Numbered from the stretch's first letter, positions 8,900-16,531 are shown. The stretch: DNA of 60,787 nucleotides from Clostridia bacterium (GCA_017536285.1 JAFXHP010000009.1:1-60787); one strand, 5' to 3'. Notes: a model not told the origin generated them from the letters alone. Program-made: numbers and translations.

Positions 8900-9613
8900 A
8901 TGCCTAAATTTTTTGTTGACAAAAGTCAGGTTTTAAGTGATAATATAACTGTCACCGGGGACGATGTAAGTCATATATCAAGAGTGCTCCGTATGCAGGT
9001 GGGAGACGAATTAACCGTCTGCGACAAGGAAGGCATGGATTACTTTTGTGAAATTGAAAAAATCACAAAGGAAGAAGTTTTATTAAAAATAAACGATAAA
9101 GAAGAATGCGTAGCCGAACCCGAAACGAAAGTGACGCTTTATCAGTGCATTCCGAAATCCGGCAAAATGGATTCTATAATTCAAAAGGCTGTTGAGCTTG
9201 GAGTTTATGAAATTTACCCCGTGCTTTCAAAAAGATGCGTTGCCAAGGGAGAAAAAAGCGACCGCTGGCAGAAAATTGCATATGAGGCGGCAAAGCAATG
9301 CGGAAGAGGGATTATACCAAAAGTACACCCTTCAGTAAGCTTTAAGGAAGCAATAGATTCACTTACCGAAAAGGAACTGGCACTTTTCCCATATGAGGAA
9401 GCTAAGGACGGCTCTCTTCGGGATATACCTAAGGACGTTAAAACCGTCGGTATAATAATCGGTCCCGAGGGCGGATTTGATCCATCTGAAGTAGAGCTCG
9501 GAAGCGAAAAGGGTGCAAGAATAATTACACTGGGCAAAAGAATACTTCGTACGGAAACTGCAGGAAGTACGGTTATTGCAATAGTAATGAGCATGCTCGG
9601 CGAAATGGGCTGA
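8900..9613 (+). CDS. rsmE: 16S rRNA (uracil-1498-N3)-methyltransferase
   Basis: The protein has 237 residues, the usual RsmE length. It methylates N3 of U1498 of 16S rRNA using S-adenosylmethionine. A PUA-like N-terminal domain (HISRVLRMQVGDELTVCD) is followed by a SPOUT domain with the family signatures IGPEGGFDPSEVE and LGKRILRTETA at the knotted cofactor site. It begins at the first base after the preceding stop codon. Many Clostridia carry prmA or mtaB-like genes around rsmE; here neither is present. Confidence 0.95.
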   Translation: MPKFFVDKSQVLSDNITVTGDDVSHISRVLRMQVGDELTVCDKEGMDYFCEIEKITKEEVLLKINDKEECVAEPETKVTLYQCIPKSGKMDSIIQKAVELGVYEIYPVLSKRCVAKGEKSDRWQKIAYEAAKQCGRGIIPKVHPSVSFKEAIDSLTEKELALFPYEEAKDGSLRDIPKDVKTVGIIIGPEGGFDPSEVELGSEKGARIITLGKRILRTETAGSTVIAIVMSMLGEMG

Positions 9614-9657
9614 GGGTGTTTATATAATTTAAGAAACGAAAGGAAAGATTGGTAAAG

Positions 9658-10707
9658 GTGAAAAAAATTTTGGCATTGGCACTTGTTGTCGCTATGGCAT
9701 CCTTACTCCTTGCAGGATGCGGTGGGGAGAAGAAAGAGACATTAAAAGTATTTAACTGGGGCGAGTATATCGCAGACGGCGTTATTGAGGATTTCGAGAA
9801 AGAATATAACTGCCGAGTAATATATGAGACCTTCGACAGTAACGAGGCAATGATGGCTAAGGTTCAGAATTCAGGCTCTTCCAGTTATGACGTTGTGTTC
9901 CCTTCGGAATACACCGTTTCTAAAATGATAGAGCTTGGCATGCTTCATGAGCTTAATTATGAAAATATTCCAAATGCTTCCTACATAAACGAGGCATATA
10001 AAGGACTTTCATACGATCCTGAAAACAAATATTCCGTGCCCTATATGATGAACACTCTGGGGATACTCTACAATACCGAAATGGTTCATGAAGACGTTAC
10101 AAGCATAGGAATACTTTTTGACGAAAAGTATGAGGGTAATGTGCTTATGTTAAACGGCATGAGAGACACACTTGGTATGACACTTAAATATCTCGGATAT
10201 TCCATGAATACAAATAATGCTGCTGAAATTGAAGAAGCAAAAGCACTTCTTATAGAGCAGAAAGATAACGTTCTTGCGTATGTAGGCGATGAAGTAAGAG
10301 ATAAGATGTTAAACGGCGAGGCGGCTCTTGCTCTTGTCTTCTCGGGTGAAGGAAACAAGGCTGTGGCAGAAAGCGACGGAATGCTTAAAATGACAGCCGT
10401 TCCCACGGAGGGAAGTAACCTTGCCATAGATACAATGGTTATTCTTGAAAAGAGTGAACATAAAGAACTGGCTGAAAAGTTTGTAAACTTTATGCTTCGT
10501 CCCGACATTGCACTTCGTAATGCCCAGGAAACAGGCTATACATCACCCAACACCGAGGCGGTGAAAAGTCTTCCTGCCGAGATTGCACAAAATACAAATT
10601 ATTATCCTACGGAAGAGGAGCTTGATCGCTGCGAGATTTTCTTATATCTTCCGGAAGAAGCTGAAAAGCTCTGGTCCGATGCTTGGACTAAAATATTGGC
10701 ATCATAA
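9658..10707 (+). CDS. potD: Spermidine/putrescine-binding lipoprotein (PotD family), orphan
   Basis: The protein has about 349 residues. I choose the GTG at 9658, about 10 bases after AAAGGAAA; a TTG at 9649 is too close to that site. A lipoprotein signal ends in LLLAGC (Cys near residue 21). The mature protein starts LKVFNWGEYIADGVIEDF, followed by SYDVVFPSEYTV, the pattern of periplasmic polyamine-binding proteins of ABC importers. The family length is normal. No potA, potB or potC lies nearby: upstream is rsmE, and a terminator follows directly. The importer must be encoded elsewhere, or this is a stand-alone receptor. Confidence 0.9.
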   Translation: MKKILALALVVAMASLLLAGCGGEKKETLKVFNWGEYIADGVIEDFEKEYNCRVIYETFDSNEAMMAKVQNSGSSSYDVVFPSEYTVSKMIELGMLHELNYENIPNASYINEAYKGLSYDPENKYSVPYMMNTLGILYNTEMVHEDVTSIGILFDEKYEGNVLMLNGMRDTLGMTLKYLGYSMNTNNAAEIEEAKALLIEQKDNVLAYVGDEVRDKMLNGEAALALVFSGEGNKAVAESDGMLKMTAVPTEGSNLAIDTMVILEKSEHKELAEKFVNFMLRPDIALRNAQETGYTSPNTEAVKSLPAEIAQNTNYYPTEEELDRCEIFLYLPEEAEKLWSDAWTKILAS

Positions 10708-10708
10708 C

Positions 10709-10742
10709 AAAAACCGTACTGCGTTTGCAGTACGGTTTTTTT
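10709..10742 (+). terminator. Intrinsic terminator after potD
   Basis: A 13-bp stem (AAAACCGTACTGC, loop GTTT) is followed by T7, two bases after the stop codon. Confidence 0.93.
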
Positions 10743-10865
10743 ACAGTATGTTTAATTATTCACAAATTTGTATAAAAAATACACAAAAACTTTTTCTCAT
10801 TTTTCCTTCACTATGACATATTTTCAAAAAAGTTTTCATATGGAATTTTTGGAAAAGTTTTTTTA

Positions 10866-10894
10866 TTGACATGTCGAAAAAAATAATATATACT
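10866..10894 (+). promoter_or_regulatory. Strong promoter of gdhA
   Basis: TTGACA (10866-10871), exactly 17 bases, TATACT (10889-10894). Long A and T tracts upstream (10743-10865) could act as UP-element-like DNA. A small hairpin (CAATAA-GTTA-TTATTG, 10904-10919) lies in the leader. The rest of 10743-10865 holds no gene that I can see. Confidence 0.85.
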
Positions 10895-10946
10895 GTTATG
10901 CAACAATAAGTTATTATTGGAAGTTTTGTATTTTGGAGGTATCATT

Positions 10947-12299
10947 ATGAGCTTGAAAAACCAGTATTTAATCGATGTATTGGAACAAGTTAAAAAGAGA
11001 AACGCAGGAGAGAGCGAGTTTATTCAGACGGTTACTGAGGTACTCGAAACAATCGAACCCGTAATTGAGCAGAGACAGGATTTAATTGATGCAGGCGTAG
11101 TTGAGAGAATGGTTGAACCTGAGCGTCAGATTACATTCCGTGTGCCCTGGGTTGACGACAACGGTAAGGTTCAGGTAAACAGAGGTTTCAGAGTGCAGTT
11201 TAACTCTGCTATAGGTCCTTATAAGGGCGGCCTTCGTTTTGCTCCCAACGTATATTCCGGTATCATTAAGTTCTTAGGCTTTGAGCAGACATTTAAAAAC
11301 AGCTTGACATCCCTTCCTATGGGCGGCGGTAAAGGCGGAGCTGACTTTGATCCTCAGGGCAAGTCTGATGCTGAAGTTATGCGTTTTTGTCAGAGTTTTA
11401 TGACAGAGCTTTACAGACATATCGGTGCTGACCTTGACGTTCCCGCAGGTGACATCGGTGTAGGTGCAAGAGAAATCGGATACCTTTTCGGTCAGTATAA
11501 GAGACTTAAGAACGAATTTACAGGCGTTCTTACAGGTAAGGGAATTCCCTACGGCGGTTCTTTAATCCGTCCCGAAGCAACAGGCTTTGGTGCAGTTTAC
11601 TATACAGTTGAAATGCTCAAGCACTTCGGCGATGACATAAAGGGCAAGACCTTTGCAATTTCCGGTTTCGGTAACGTTGCATGGGGTACAGTTAAGAAGA
11701 TAACCGAGCTCGGCGGTAAGGTTGTAACAATCTCCGGTCCCGACGGTTACATATACGATGAAGACGGCGTATGTACAGAAGAAAAGATTAACTTCATGCT
11801 TGAAATGAGAGCATCCTGCAGAAACCGTGTTGAAGATTATGCTGATAAGTTCGGCGTTCCCTTCTTCAAGGGTGAAAAGCCCTGGGGTACAAAGGTTGAC
11901 ATTGTTATGCCTTGTGCAACCCAGAATGAAGTCGGTATGGCTGAAGCAGAAAAAATCGTTGCTAACGGCATTAAGTACTATGTTGAAGTTTCCAACATGC
12001 CCACAACAAACGAAGCTGTTGCATACCTTAAGGAAAACGGCGTAATCATCGCTCCTTCCAAGGCCGTTAACGCAGGCGGCGTATCTGTATCCGGTCTTGA
12101 AATGTCTCAGAACTCCATGCGTTACAGCTGGAGTGCTGAAGAAGTTGATGAAAAGCTTAAGACCATCATGAAGAACATTTTCGATGCTTCCGTAAAGGCA
12201 GCAAATGAATACGGTCTCGGCGACGACCTTGTTGCAGGTGCAAACATTGCAGGCTTCATAAAGGTTGCAGAGGCTATGAAGGCTCAGGGTTGTGTATAA
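10947..12299 (+). CDS. gdhA: NADP-specific glutamate dehydrogenase
   Basis: The 450-residue hexameric-type enzyme makes glutamate from 2-oxoglutarate and ammonia with NADPH, or the reverse. The start at 10947 follows GGAGGT. Motifs are FRVQFNSAIGPYKGGLRF, PMGGGKGGADFDP with the catalytic lysine, PAGDIGVGAREIGYLFGQYK, and a Rossmann segment GFGNVAWGTVKKITELGG for the dinucleotide. Length and motifs match the bacterial 450-residue class. Codon use is highly biased and regular (GGC/GGT, AAG) and the promoter is near consensus, so the gene is probably strongly expressed. It sits upstream of nfnAB, which makes NADPH. Confidence 0.96.
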   Translation: MSLKNQYLIDVLEQVKKRNAGESEFIQTVTEVLETIEPVIEQRQDLIDAGVVERMVEPERQITFRVPWVDDNGKVQVNRGFRVQFNSAIGPYKGGLRFAPNVYSGIIKFLGFEQTFKNSLTSLPMGGGKGGADFDPQGKSDAEVMRFCQSFMTELYRHIGADLDVPAGDIGVGAREIGYLFGQYKRLKNEFTGVLTGKGIPYGGSLIRPEATGFGAVYYTVEMLKHFGDDIKGKTFAISGFGNVAWGTVKKITELGGKVVTISGPDGYIYDEDGVCTEEKINFMLEMRASCRNRVEDYADKFGVPFFKGEKPWGTKVDIVMPCATQNEVGMAEAEKIVANGIKYYVEVSNMPTTNEAVAYLKENGVIIAPSKAVNAGGVSVSGLEMSQNSMRYSWSAEEVDEKLKTIMKNIFDASVKAANEYGLGDDLVAGANIAGFIKVAEAMKAQGCV

Positions 12300-12328
12300 T
12301 AATTATTCCTGAGATAAAATCATGTAAA

Positions 12329-12398
12329 AAGGGCTGATCGCTTGCGATTGGCCCTTGCTTATAAGAACGGAAAAAGCGTTTTTATAAGCAAGGGCCAA
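12329..12398 (+). promoter_or_regulatory. Two mutually exclusive hairpins between gdhA and nfnA
   Basis: Hairpin 1 is AAGGGC-TG-ATCGC-TT-GCGAT-TG-GCCCTT (12329-12356), 13 pairs including two G-U pairs. Hairpin 2 pairs TTGGCCCTTGCTTATAA (12348-12364) perfectly with 12382-12398 and continues inward through AACG/CGTT. They share 12348-12356, so only one can form. Neither is followed by a T run, so neither is a standard terminator. It may be a regulatory switch, an RNA-processing site or a palindromic repeat. Confidence 0.6.
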
Positions 12399-12427
12399 CC
12401 TCTACTACAGATAACGGATGTGTTTTT

Positions 12428-13279
12428 ATGTATAAAATTGTAAGAAAAAAATCATTGAATAATACGGTTACTCTTATGGACATTGCTTCTCCCCGTGTGG
12501 CAAAAAAGGCGGAGCCGGGGCAGTTTATTATCCTGAGGGTGGATGAAGAAGGAGAGAGAATTCCTTTAACCATCGCTGATTTTGACAGAGAAAAGGGAAC
12601 CGTTACAATAATTTTTCAGATAGTGGGAGAAACCACGGAAAAGCTTAACGCTCTTTCTGAGGGGGACTATATTTCTGACTTTGCGGGACCGCTCGGAAAA
12701 GCAACAGAAACAGAAGGTCTTAAAAAGGTGGCAATTGTGGGTGGCGGCGTAGGCTGTGCCATAGCCTATCCCGTGGCTAAAAAGCTTTATGAATCGGGCT
12801 GTCACGTTGATGTTGTTGCAGGCTTCAGAAACGAAGAACTTGTGATTTTAGAGGATGAATTTAAAGCTGCATCAAGTACCTTTAACCTTATGACCGACGA
12901 CGGTTCGAAAGGGGAAAAAGGGCTTGTTACCGACGCTCTTAAAAAATTAATTGAAGACGGAAATAATTACGATGAAGTAATTACAATCGGCCCTCTTATT
13001 ATGATGAAGTTTGTTTGTGCTCTCACAAAAGAATACGGAATAAAAACAGTTGCCAGCATGAATCCTATTATGATTGACGGAACGGGAATGTGTGGTGGTT
13101 GCCGCCTTACTGTTGGCGGAGAGGTTAAGTTCGCATGCGTTGACGGCCCTGAATTTGACGGTCATTTAATAGACTTTGACGAGGCTATGATGCGCGGTGC
13201 AATGTATAAAGATTTTGAGAGAAGAAGACACGAGGAAAGCTGTAATCTCCTAAAAAAAGGCGGTGATGCAAATGGCTGA
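12428..13279 (+). CDS. nfnA: NADH-dependent reduced ferredoxin:NADP+ oxidoreductase subunit A (sulfide dehydrogenase-like FAD/NAD-binding protein)
   Basis: The 283-residue protein has a ferredoxin-NADP reductase fold. An FAD-binding barrel (GQFIILRVDEEGERIPLTI) is followed by an NAD-binding domain (VAIVGGGVGCAIAYPVAKKL). A C-terminal cysteine cluster CGGC...C (MCGGCRLTVGGEVKFACVDG) ligates a 2Fe-2S centre, as in NfnA and dihydroorotate dehydrogenase electron-transfer subunits. No pyrD is nearby, and a GltD-like partner follows with an overlap, which favours Nfn. The complex couples NADH and ferredoxin oxidation to NADPH formation by electron bifurcation. The ribosome site is weak and lies just after the double hairpin, so translation may depend on that structure. 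Confidence 0.92.
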   Translation: MYKIVRKKSLNNTVTLMDIASPRVAKKAEPGQFIILRVDEEGERIPLTIADFDREKGTVTIIFQIVGETTEKLNALSEGDYISDFAGPLGKATETEGLKKVAIVGGGVGCAIAYPVAKKLYESGCHVDVVAGFRNEELVILEDEFKAASSTFNLMTDDGSKGEKGLVTDALKKLIEDGNNYDEVITIGPLIMMKFVCALTKEYGIKTVASMNPIMIDGTGMCGGCRLTVGGEVKFACVDGPEFDGHLIDFDEAMMRGAMYKDFERRRHEESCNLLKKGGDANG

Positions 13280-14660
13280 TATGAGAATGACAAAATACGA
13301 GATGCCCCTTCAGGATCCAATGGTTCGAAGCCGCAACTTCTCTGAGGTTGCATTAGGCTACGATGAGGAAACGGCAATTAACGAGGCAAAGCGTTGCCTT
13401 TCATGCAAAAATAAGCCATGCATTTTGGGCTGCCCGGTTAAAATCCATATCCCCGAATTTATTGCGGAAGTTGCAAAAGGAAATTTTGACGCTGCTTATG
13501 ATATAATTGCCGAGGCAAGCTCACTTCCCGCAGTTTGCGGAAGAGTGTGCCCACAGGAAAATCAGTGTGAGGGTAAGTGCGTAAGGGGCATAAAGGGCGA
13601 AAGCGTCGCAATCGGTCGCCTGGAGAGATTTGTGGCAGACTACCATAATAAAAAAGAGGAAGCATCCGTAAAGGAAACTATGAAAAACGGCTTTAAGGCG
13701 GCAGTTATCGGCTCCGGTCCTTCGGGACTTACCTGTGCGGGAGAGCTGGCTAAAAAAGGCTATGATGTAACGGTATTTGAAGCACTTCACACTCCCGGTG
13801 GCGTACTTGTTTACGGAATTCCGGAATTTCGTCTGCCTAAAAAAATCGTTGAAAAGGAAATCGACGGCCTTAAGGCGATGGGCGTAAAAATCGAAACCAA
13901 TACGGTTGTCGGTAAAACCATTACAATAGCAGAACTTAAAGAAGAATTTGATGCTATATTTATAGGCTCGGGAGCAGGTCTTCCCAGATTTATGAATATC
14001 CCAGGAGAAAACTTAAAGGGAGTATATTCGGCTAACGAATTCCTTACGAGAATCAATCTTATGAAGGCGTATAAGGAAGATAGTGCGACTCCTGTAAAGA
14101 AAGGTAAACGCTGTGCTGTGGTCGGTGGCGGAAACGTTGCAATGGACGCCGCAAGGTGTGCACTCCGCTTAGGTGCCGACGAGGTTTATATCATATACCG
14201 TCGTTCTATGGACGAGCTTCCCGCACGCCGTGAGGAAGTAGAGCATGCTATGGAGGAAGGTATAATCTTTAAGCTTTTAACAAATCCTGTGGAAATACTG
14301 GGTGATGAAAACGGTAATGTATCCGGAATAAAATGCGTTGAAATGGAGCTTGGAGAGCCTGACGAATCCGGAAGAAGAAGTCCTGTTGTTAAGGAAGGCT
14401 CAGAATTTTCAATCCAGTGCGACACAGTTATAATGTCAATCGGTACAAGTCCCAATCCTCTTATAAAGTCCACAACAGACGGGCTTGAAACAAAGAAGTG
14501 GGGAGGCATAGTTGCAGACGATGATACCGGACTTACCTCTGTTGAGGGGGTATATGCCGGAGGCGATGCGGTAACAGGTGCCGCTACCGTAATTCTTGCC
14601 ATGGGTGCAGGAAAGCAAAGTGCAAAAGCAATAGACGATTATATTAAAAATAAAAAATAA
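13272..14660 (+). CDS. nfnB: Nfn subunit B / NADPH-dependent glutamate synthase small-subunit-like protein
   Basis: The protein has about 462 residues; I prefer the ATG at 13272, spaced after GGCGGTGA, over GTG 13263 and ATG 13266. The N-terminal part carries two 4Fe-4S cysteine sets (CLSCKNKPCILGCPVKIHIP and CGRVCPQENQCEGKC). Two dinucleotide-binding folds follow (VIGSGPSGLTCAGELAKKG and CAVVGGGNVAMDAAR) and a C-terminal YAGGDAVTGAATVILAMGAGK. This is the GltD/NfnB architecture. The gene overlaps nfnA by 8 bases. With no glutamate synthase large subunit nearby, the NfnAB assignment is better than GltBD; the adjacent NADP-type gdhA is a natural consumer or supplier of the NADPH pool. Confidence 0.93.
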   Translation: MADMRMTKYEMPLQDPMVRSRNFSEVALGYDEETAINEAKRCLSCKNKPCILGCPVKIHIPEFIAEVAKGNFDAAYDIIAEASSLPAVCGRVCPQENQCEGKCVRGIKGESVAIGRLERFVADYHNKKEEASVKETMKNGFKAAVIGSGPSGLTCAGELAKKGYDVTVFEALHTPGGVLVYGIPEFRLPKKIVEKEIDGLKAMGVKIETNTVVGKTITIAELKEEFDAIFIGSGAGLPRFMNIPGENLKGVYSANEFLTRINLMKAYKEDSATPVKKGKRCAVVGGGNVAMDAARCALRLGADEVYIIYRRSMDELPARREEVEHAMEEGIIFKLLTNPVEILGDENGNVSGIKCVEMELGEPDESGRRSPVVKEGSEFSIQCDTVIMSIGTSPNPLIKSTTDGLETKKWGGIVADDDTGLTSVEGVYAGGDAVTGAATVILAMGAGKQSAKAIDDYIKNKK

Positions 14661-14695
14661 AAAAAGGGGCTGTAATTATTTTACAGCCCCTTTTT
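14661..14695 (+). terminator. Intrinsic terminator after nfnB
   Basis: The stem AAAAAGGGGCTGTAA, with its complement TTACAGCCCCTTTTT, follows the stop codon directly. The flanking A and T runs make it potentially bidirectional. Confidence 0.93.
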
Positions 14696-14696
14696 C

Positions 14697-14917
14697 AGGA
14701 GATAGGAAAAAATGCTTCAGAACGGACAAACTGCACCGCCCGAAGGCGTATATAGATACGTTGAGGGTGAAGTTTGTTCGTAGCAAAAAGGCTTAAAATG
14801 AAGAAAAATCGCAGGAATGAGATTTTTCAACACTATTTTACAACATAGAGTTTGTAACTTTGCCCAATCCACTAATTTATTTGCCTTTTTGCGGTCTGGA
14901 CTTTTTTTACATCTCCT
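14697..14917 (+). ncRNA. Large structured intergenic element, candidate non-coding RNA or structured repeat
   Basis: There is no open frame here, but there are many nested complementary pairs. The closing stem is AGGAGAT (14697-14703) with ATCTCCT (14911-14917), extended by A6 (14707) with T7 (14902) and TTCAGA (14716) with TCTGGA (14895). Branch 1 is CGGACAAACT (14723-14732) with AGTTTGTTCG (14771-14780). It encloses CGCC-CGAA-GGCG and CGTAT-ATAG-ATACG, which share bases. Branch 2 is GCAAAAAGGC (14783-14792) with GCCTTTTTGC (14883-14892). It encloses GAAAAATC/GATTTTTC (14803/14821) and TTACAA/TTGTAA (14838/14852). Two non-Watson-Crick positions are G-U when read on the plus strand and would be A-C on the minus strand, favouring a plus-strand RNA. 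No promoter is apparent. The family is not recognised. Confidence 0.55.
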
Positions 14918-14923
14918 TTTAAT

Positions 14924-15514
14924 CTAATACAGCATCGGCTGAATTTGCCGCCCTGCCATGGCGGCGGATAACGTTGGAAGAATTTTATCCATATCGGCAA
15001 CCAGTGAGCGTGGCTTTTTTTCCGGATCATCCTGACCGAAGGGAACAAAAAATATGTTTTTGGAATTCAGTAAGGTACCTATGTTCTTTGCACTCATAGA
15101 AAGTCCGTCATTGGTGGAAACGGCAAGAATTACCGGAGAATTGTTACGAAGAACCGACTTTGCTGCCAGCGTAACCGTGTTTTCGTGAAGACCGGATGCA
15201 AGGCGGGCAAGGGTGGCTCCCGAGCATGGAGCGATGATTAAAGCATCGACTATTCTTTTCGGGCCGAGAGGTTCAACTTCCGTTTCCTTTGTTAAAACAT
15301 CTCGCCCGGTTATGGTTTTAATTCTTTTTATGAAGTCTTCTGCCGTGCCGAATCTTGTGTCGGTCGAGGTGGATTTTTCGCTCATTATGGGAATTACATC
15401 AATGCCGGAGGACATTAACTTTTCCATTTGAGGAATCACCTTGGAAAAGGTGCAAAAAGAGGCAGTCATGGCAAAGCCGACTTTTAATCTGTCATCATTT
15501 TCCGTAAAAAACAC
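14924..15514 (-). CDS. dpaB: Dipicolinate synthase subunit B
   Basis: The flavoprotein-fold protein has 190-196 residues (SpoVFB). With DpaA it makes dipicolinic acid in the mother cell for the spore core. Motifs include VGFAMTASFCTF at the N terminus, IPIMS with a following RFGTAEDF, and DALIIAPCSGATLARLASGLHENTVTLAAKS-type flavin-binding segments (the central ones near residues 95-120). The start is odd. The only standard in-frame codon is a GTG at 15514 that lies within the ribosome site AAAGGAGGTG. The codon at the expected distance is ACG (15505-15503), giving a natural-looking N terminus if it were ATG. This could be a rare start, a mutation or a base error. Confidence 0.88.
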   Translation of the reverse strand: MFFTENDDRLKVGFAMTASFCTFSKVIPQMEKLMSSGIDVIPIMSEKSTSTDTRFGTAEDFIKRIKTITGRDVLTKETEVEPLGPKRIVDALIIAPCSGATLARLASGLHENTVTLAAKSVLRNNSPVILAVSTNDGLSMSAKNIGTLLNSKNIFFVPFGQDDPEKKPRSLVADMDKILPTLSAAMAGRQIQPMLY

Positions 15515-15533
15515 CTCCTTTTATCATAACTTA

Positions 15534-16382
15534 TTATTTAAGTAAATTAAGAACACTGCTTCCGATGATGCGGCCTGCCGAAACCGGGGCACATTTGCCC
15601 GGAAGGCCCAACGCCCATATTACACGGATGCCCAACTGAGCTGCCGCATCCATATCAACTCCTCCGGGACGGGAGGCGAGATCTATTATAAGGGCATCTT
15701 TTTTTAAGCCGGATAAAACTTCTTTCGTTATTATTTTTGATGGGGCAGTGTTTATGATAAGGTCATAATCTTTTATTGATTCGGAAATAAGAGCGGTATT
15801 TAAAGTATCAAAGCCATATATTTCGTTCCACACTAAGGCTTCATGATTTCTGCCGGCAACGGTGACACGACTTCCGAAAGCACGAAGGATGGGAGATAAT
15901 ACTTTTCCTATTCTGCCTGAACCTATAACAAGAGTTTTTGTGCCAAAAAGCGTTACGGGCATTTCACGGATTGCAATTTCAATCGCACCTTCTGCCGTGG
16001 GAACGGCGTTTTTGATCTGAAGCTCTTCGGAATCATAATAATCATATAGGCGAATGCCGGATTTTTTAGCCTTGGTTTTTATTTCCTCGGGAATCATTCC
16101 GCCGAAAACTGTTGCATTTTCTGGCAGCATGGAAAAAAAGTCATCAAAGGACAGCGACAGGTCGCTTAAGGGAGAATTGATATTGGATTTGTCCTGAGTC
16201 ACCGGTAGGGGAAGAACATAGATGTCAGAAACAGGGAAGACTATGCACTTGTCGCCTTTTCCTATATTTTCAGCCTTTTCAAGCAAAAAGGTATCGGAAA
16301 GATAACCCGACTCCTTTATAAAAAAATGTGCGGCGGCAAGATGCAAATCTCCTCCGACAAATGTGAATTTCAGCTTTTTCAT
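15534..16382 (-). CDS. dpaA: Dipicolinate synthase subunit A
   Basis: The 282-residue Rossmann-fold protein (SpoVFA) acts with DpaB on a dihydrodipicolinate-pathway intermediate to form dipicolinic acid. It starts MKKLKFTFVGGDLHLAAA. It contains TLVIGSGRIGKVLSPILRAFG (dinucleotide binding) and ends with VIWALGLPGKCAPVSAGRIIG, all characteristic of DpaA. AAAGGAG precedes the start. The dpaB gene follows after 19 bases, so the pair is one operon. Upstream, a candidate sigma-K promoter fits the known mother-cell expression of this operon in Bacillus. Its presence argues that the organism forms, or recently formed, endospores. Confidence 0.95.
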   Translation of the reverse strand: MKKLKFTFVGGDLHLAAAHFFIKESGYLSDTFLLEKAENIGKGDKCIVFPVSDIYVLPLPVTQDKSNINSPLSDLSLSFDDFFSMLPENATVFGGMIPEEIKTKAKKSGIRLYDYYDSEELQIKNAVPTAEGAIEIAIREMPVTLFGTKTLVIGSGRIGKVLSPILRAFGSRVTVAGRNHEALVWNEIYGFDTLNTALISESIKDYDLIINTAPSKIITKEVLSGLKKDALIIDLASRPGGVDMDAAAQLGIRVIWALGLPGKCAPVSAGRIIGSSVLNLLK

Positions 16383-16411
16383 AAAAACACTCCTTTTTCC
16401 GAATCTTATAC

Positions 16412-16439
16412 CATTTTATGGGAAACAGATAAATGGGTG
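16412..16439 (-). promoter_or_regulatory. Candidate sigma-K-type promoter of dpaAB
   Basis: Read on the minus strand: CAC (-35, 16439-16437), 16 bases, then CATAAAATG (16420-16412), close to the CATAnnnTA -10 of sigma-K. The implied start point lies about 23 bases before dpaA. The match is short and AT-rich, so it is tentative. Confidence 0.45.
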
Positions 16440-16502
16440 ACAAAGAAAAAAATAATACTTTTCCTTAATAATGAAGTTTTTTTGAATAGAGGGCTGTTTT
16501 AC

Positions 16503-16531
16503 TTGACAAAATGAAGAAAAAAGATTAAAAT
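16503..16531 (+). promoter_or_regulatory. Promoter of the hisS-aspS operon
   Basis: TTGACA (16503-16508), 17 bases, TAAAAT (16526-16531), 75 bases before the hisS start. A short hairpin (GGCAT-TAAG-ATGCC) follows in the leader; no T-box fits in this space. Confidence 0.75.

Noticed and set aside
10708..10816. Small plus-strand open frame extending past potD
   Set aside because: It overlaps potD in another frame and crosses the terminator; it has no ribosome site or family match.
12329..12398. Ordinary intrinsic terminator after gdhA
   Set aside because: Neither stem is followed by a T run on either strand, and the two stems exclude each other, so I list it as an unclassified regulatory structure.
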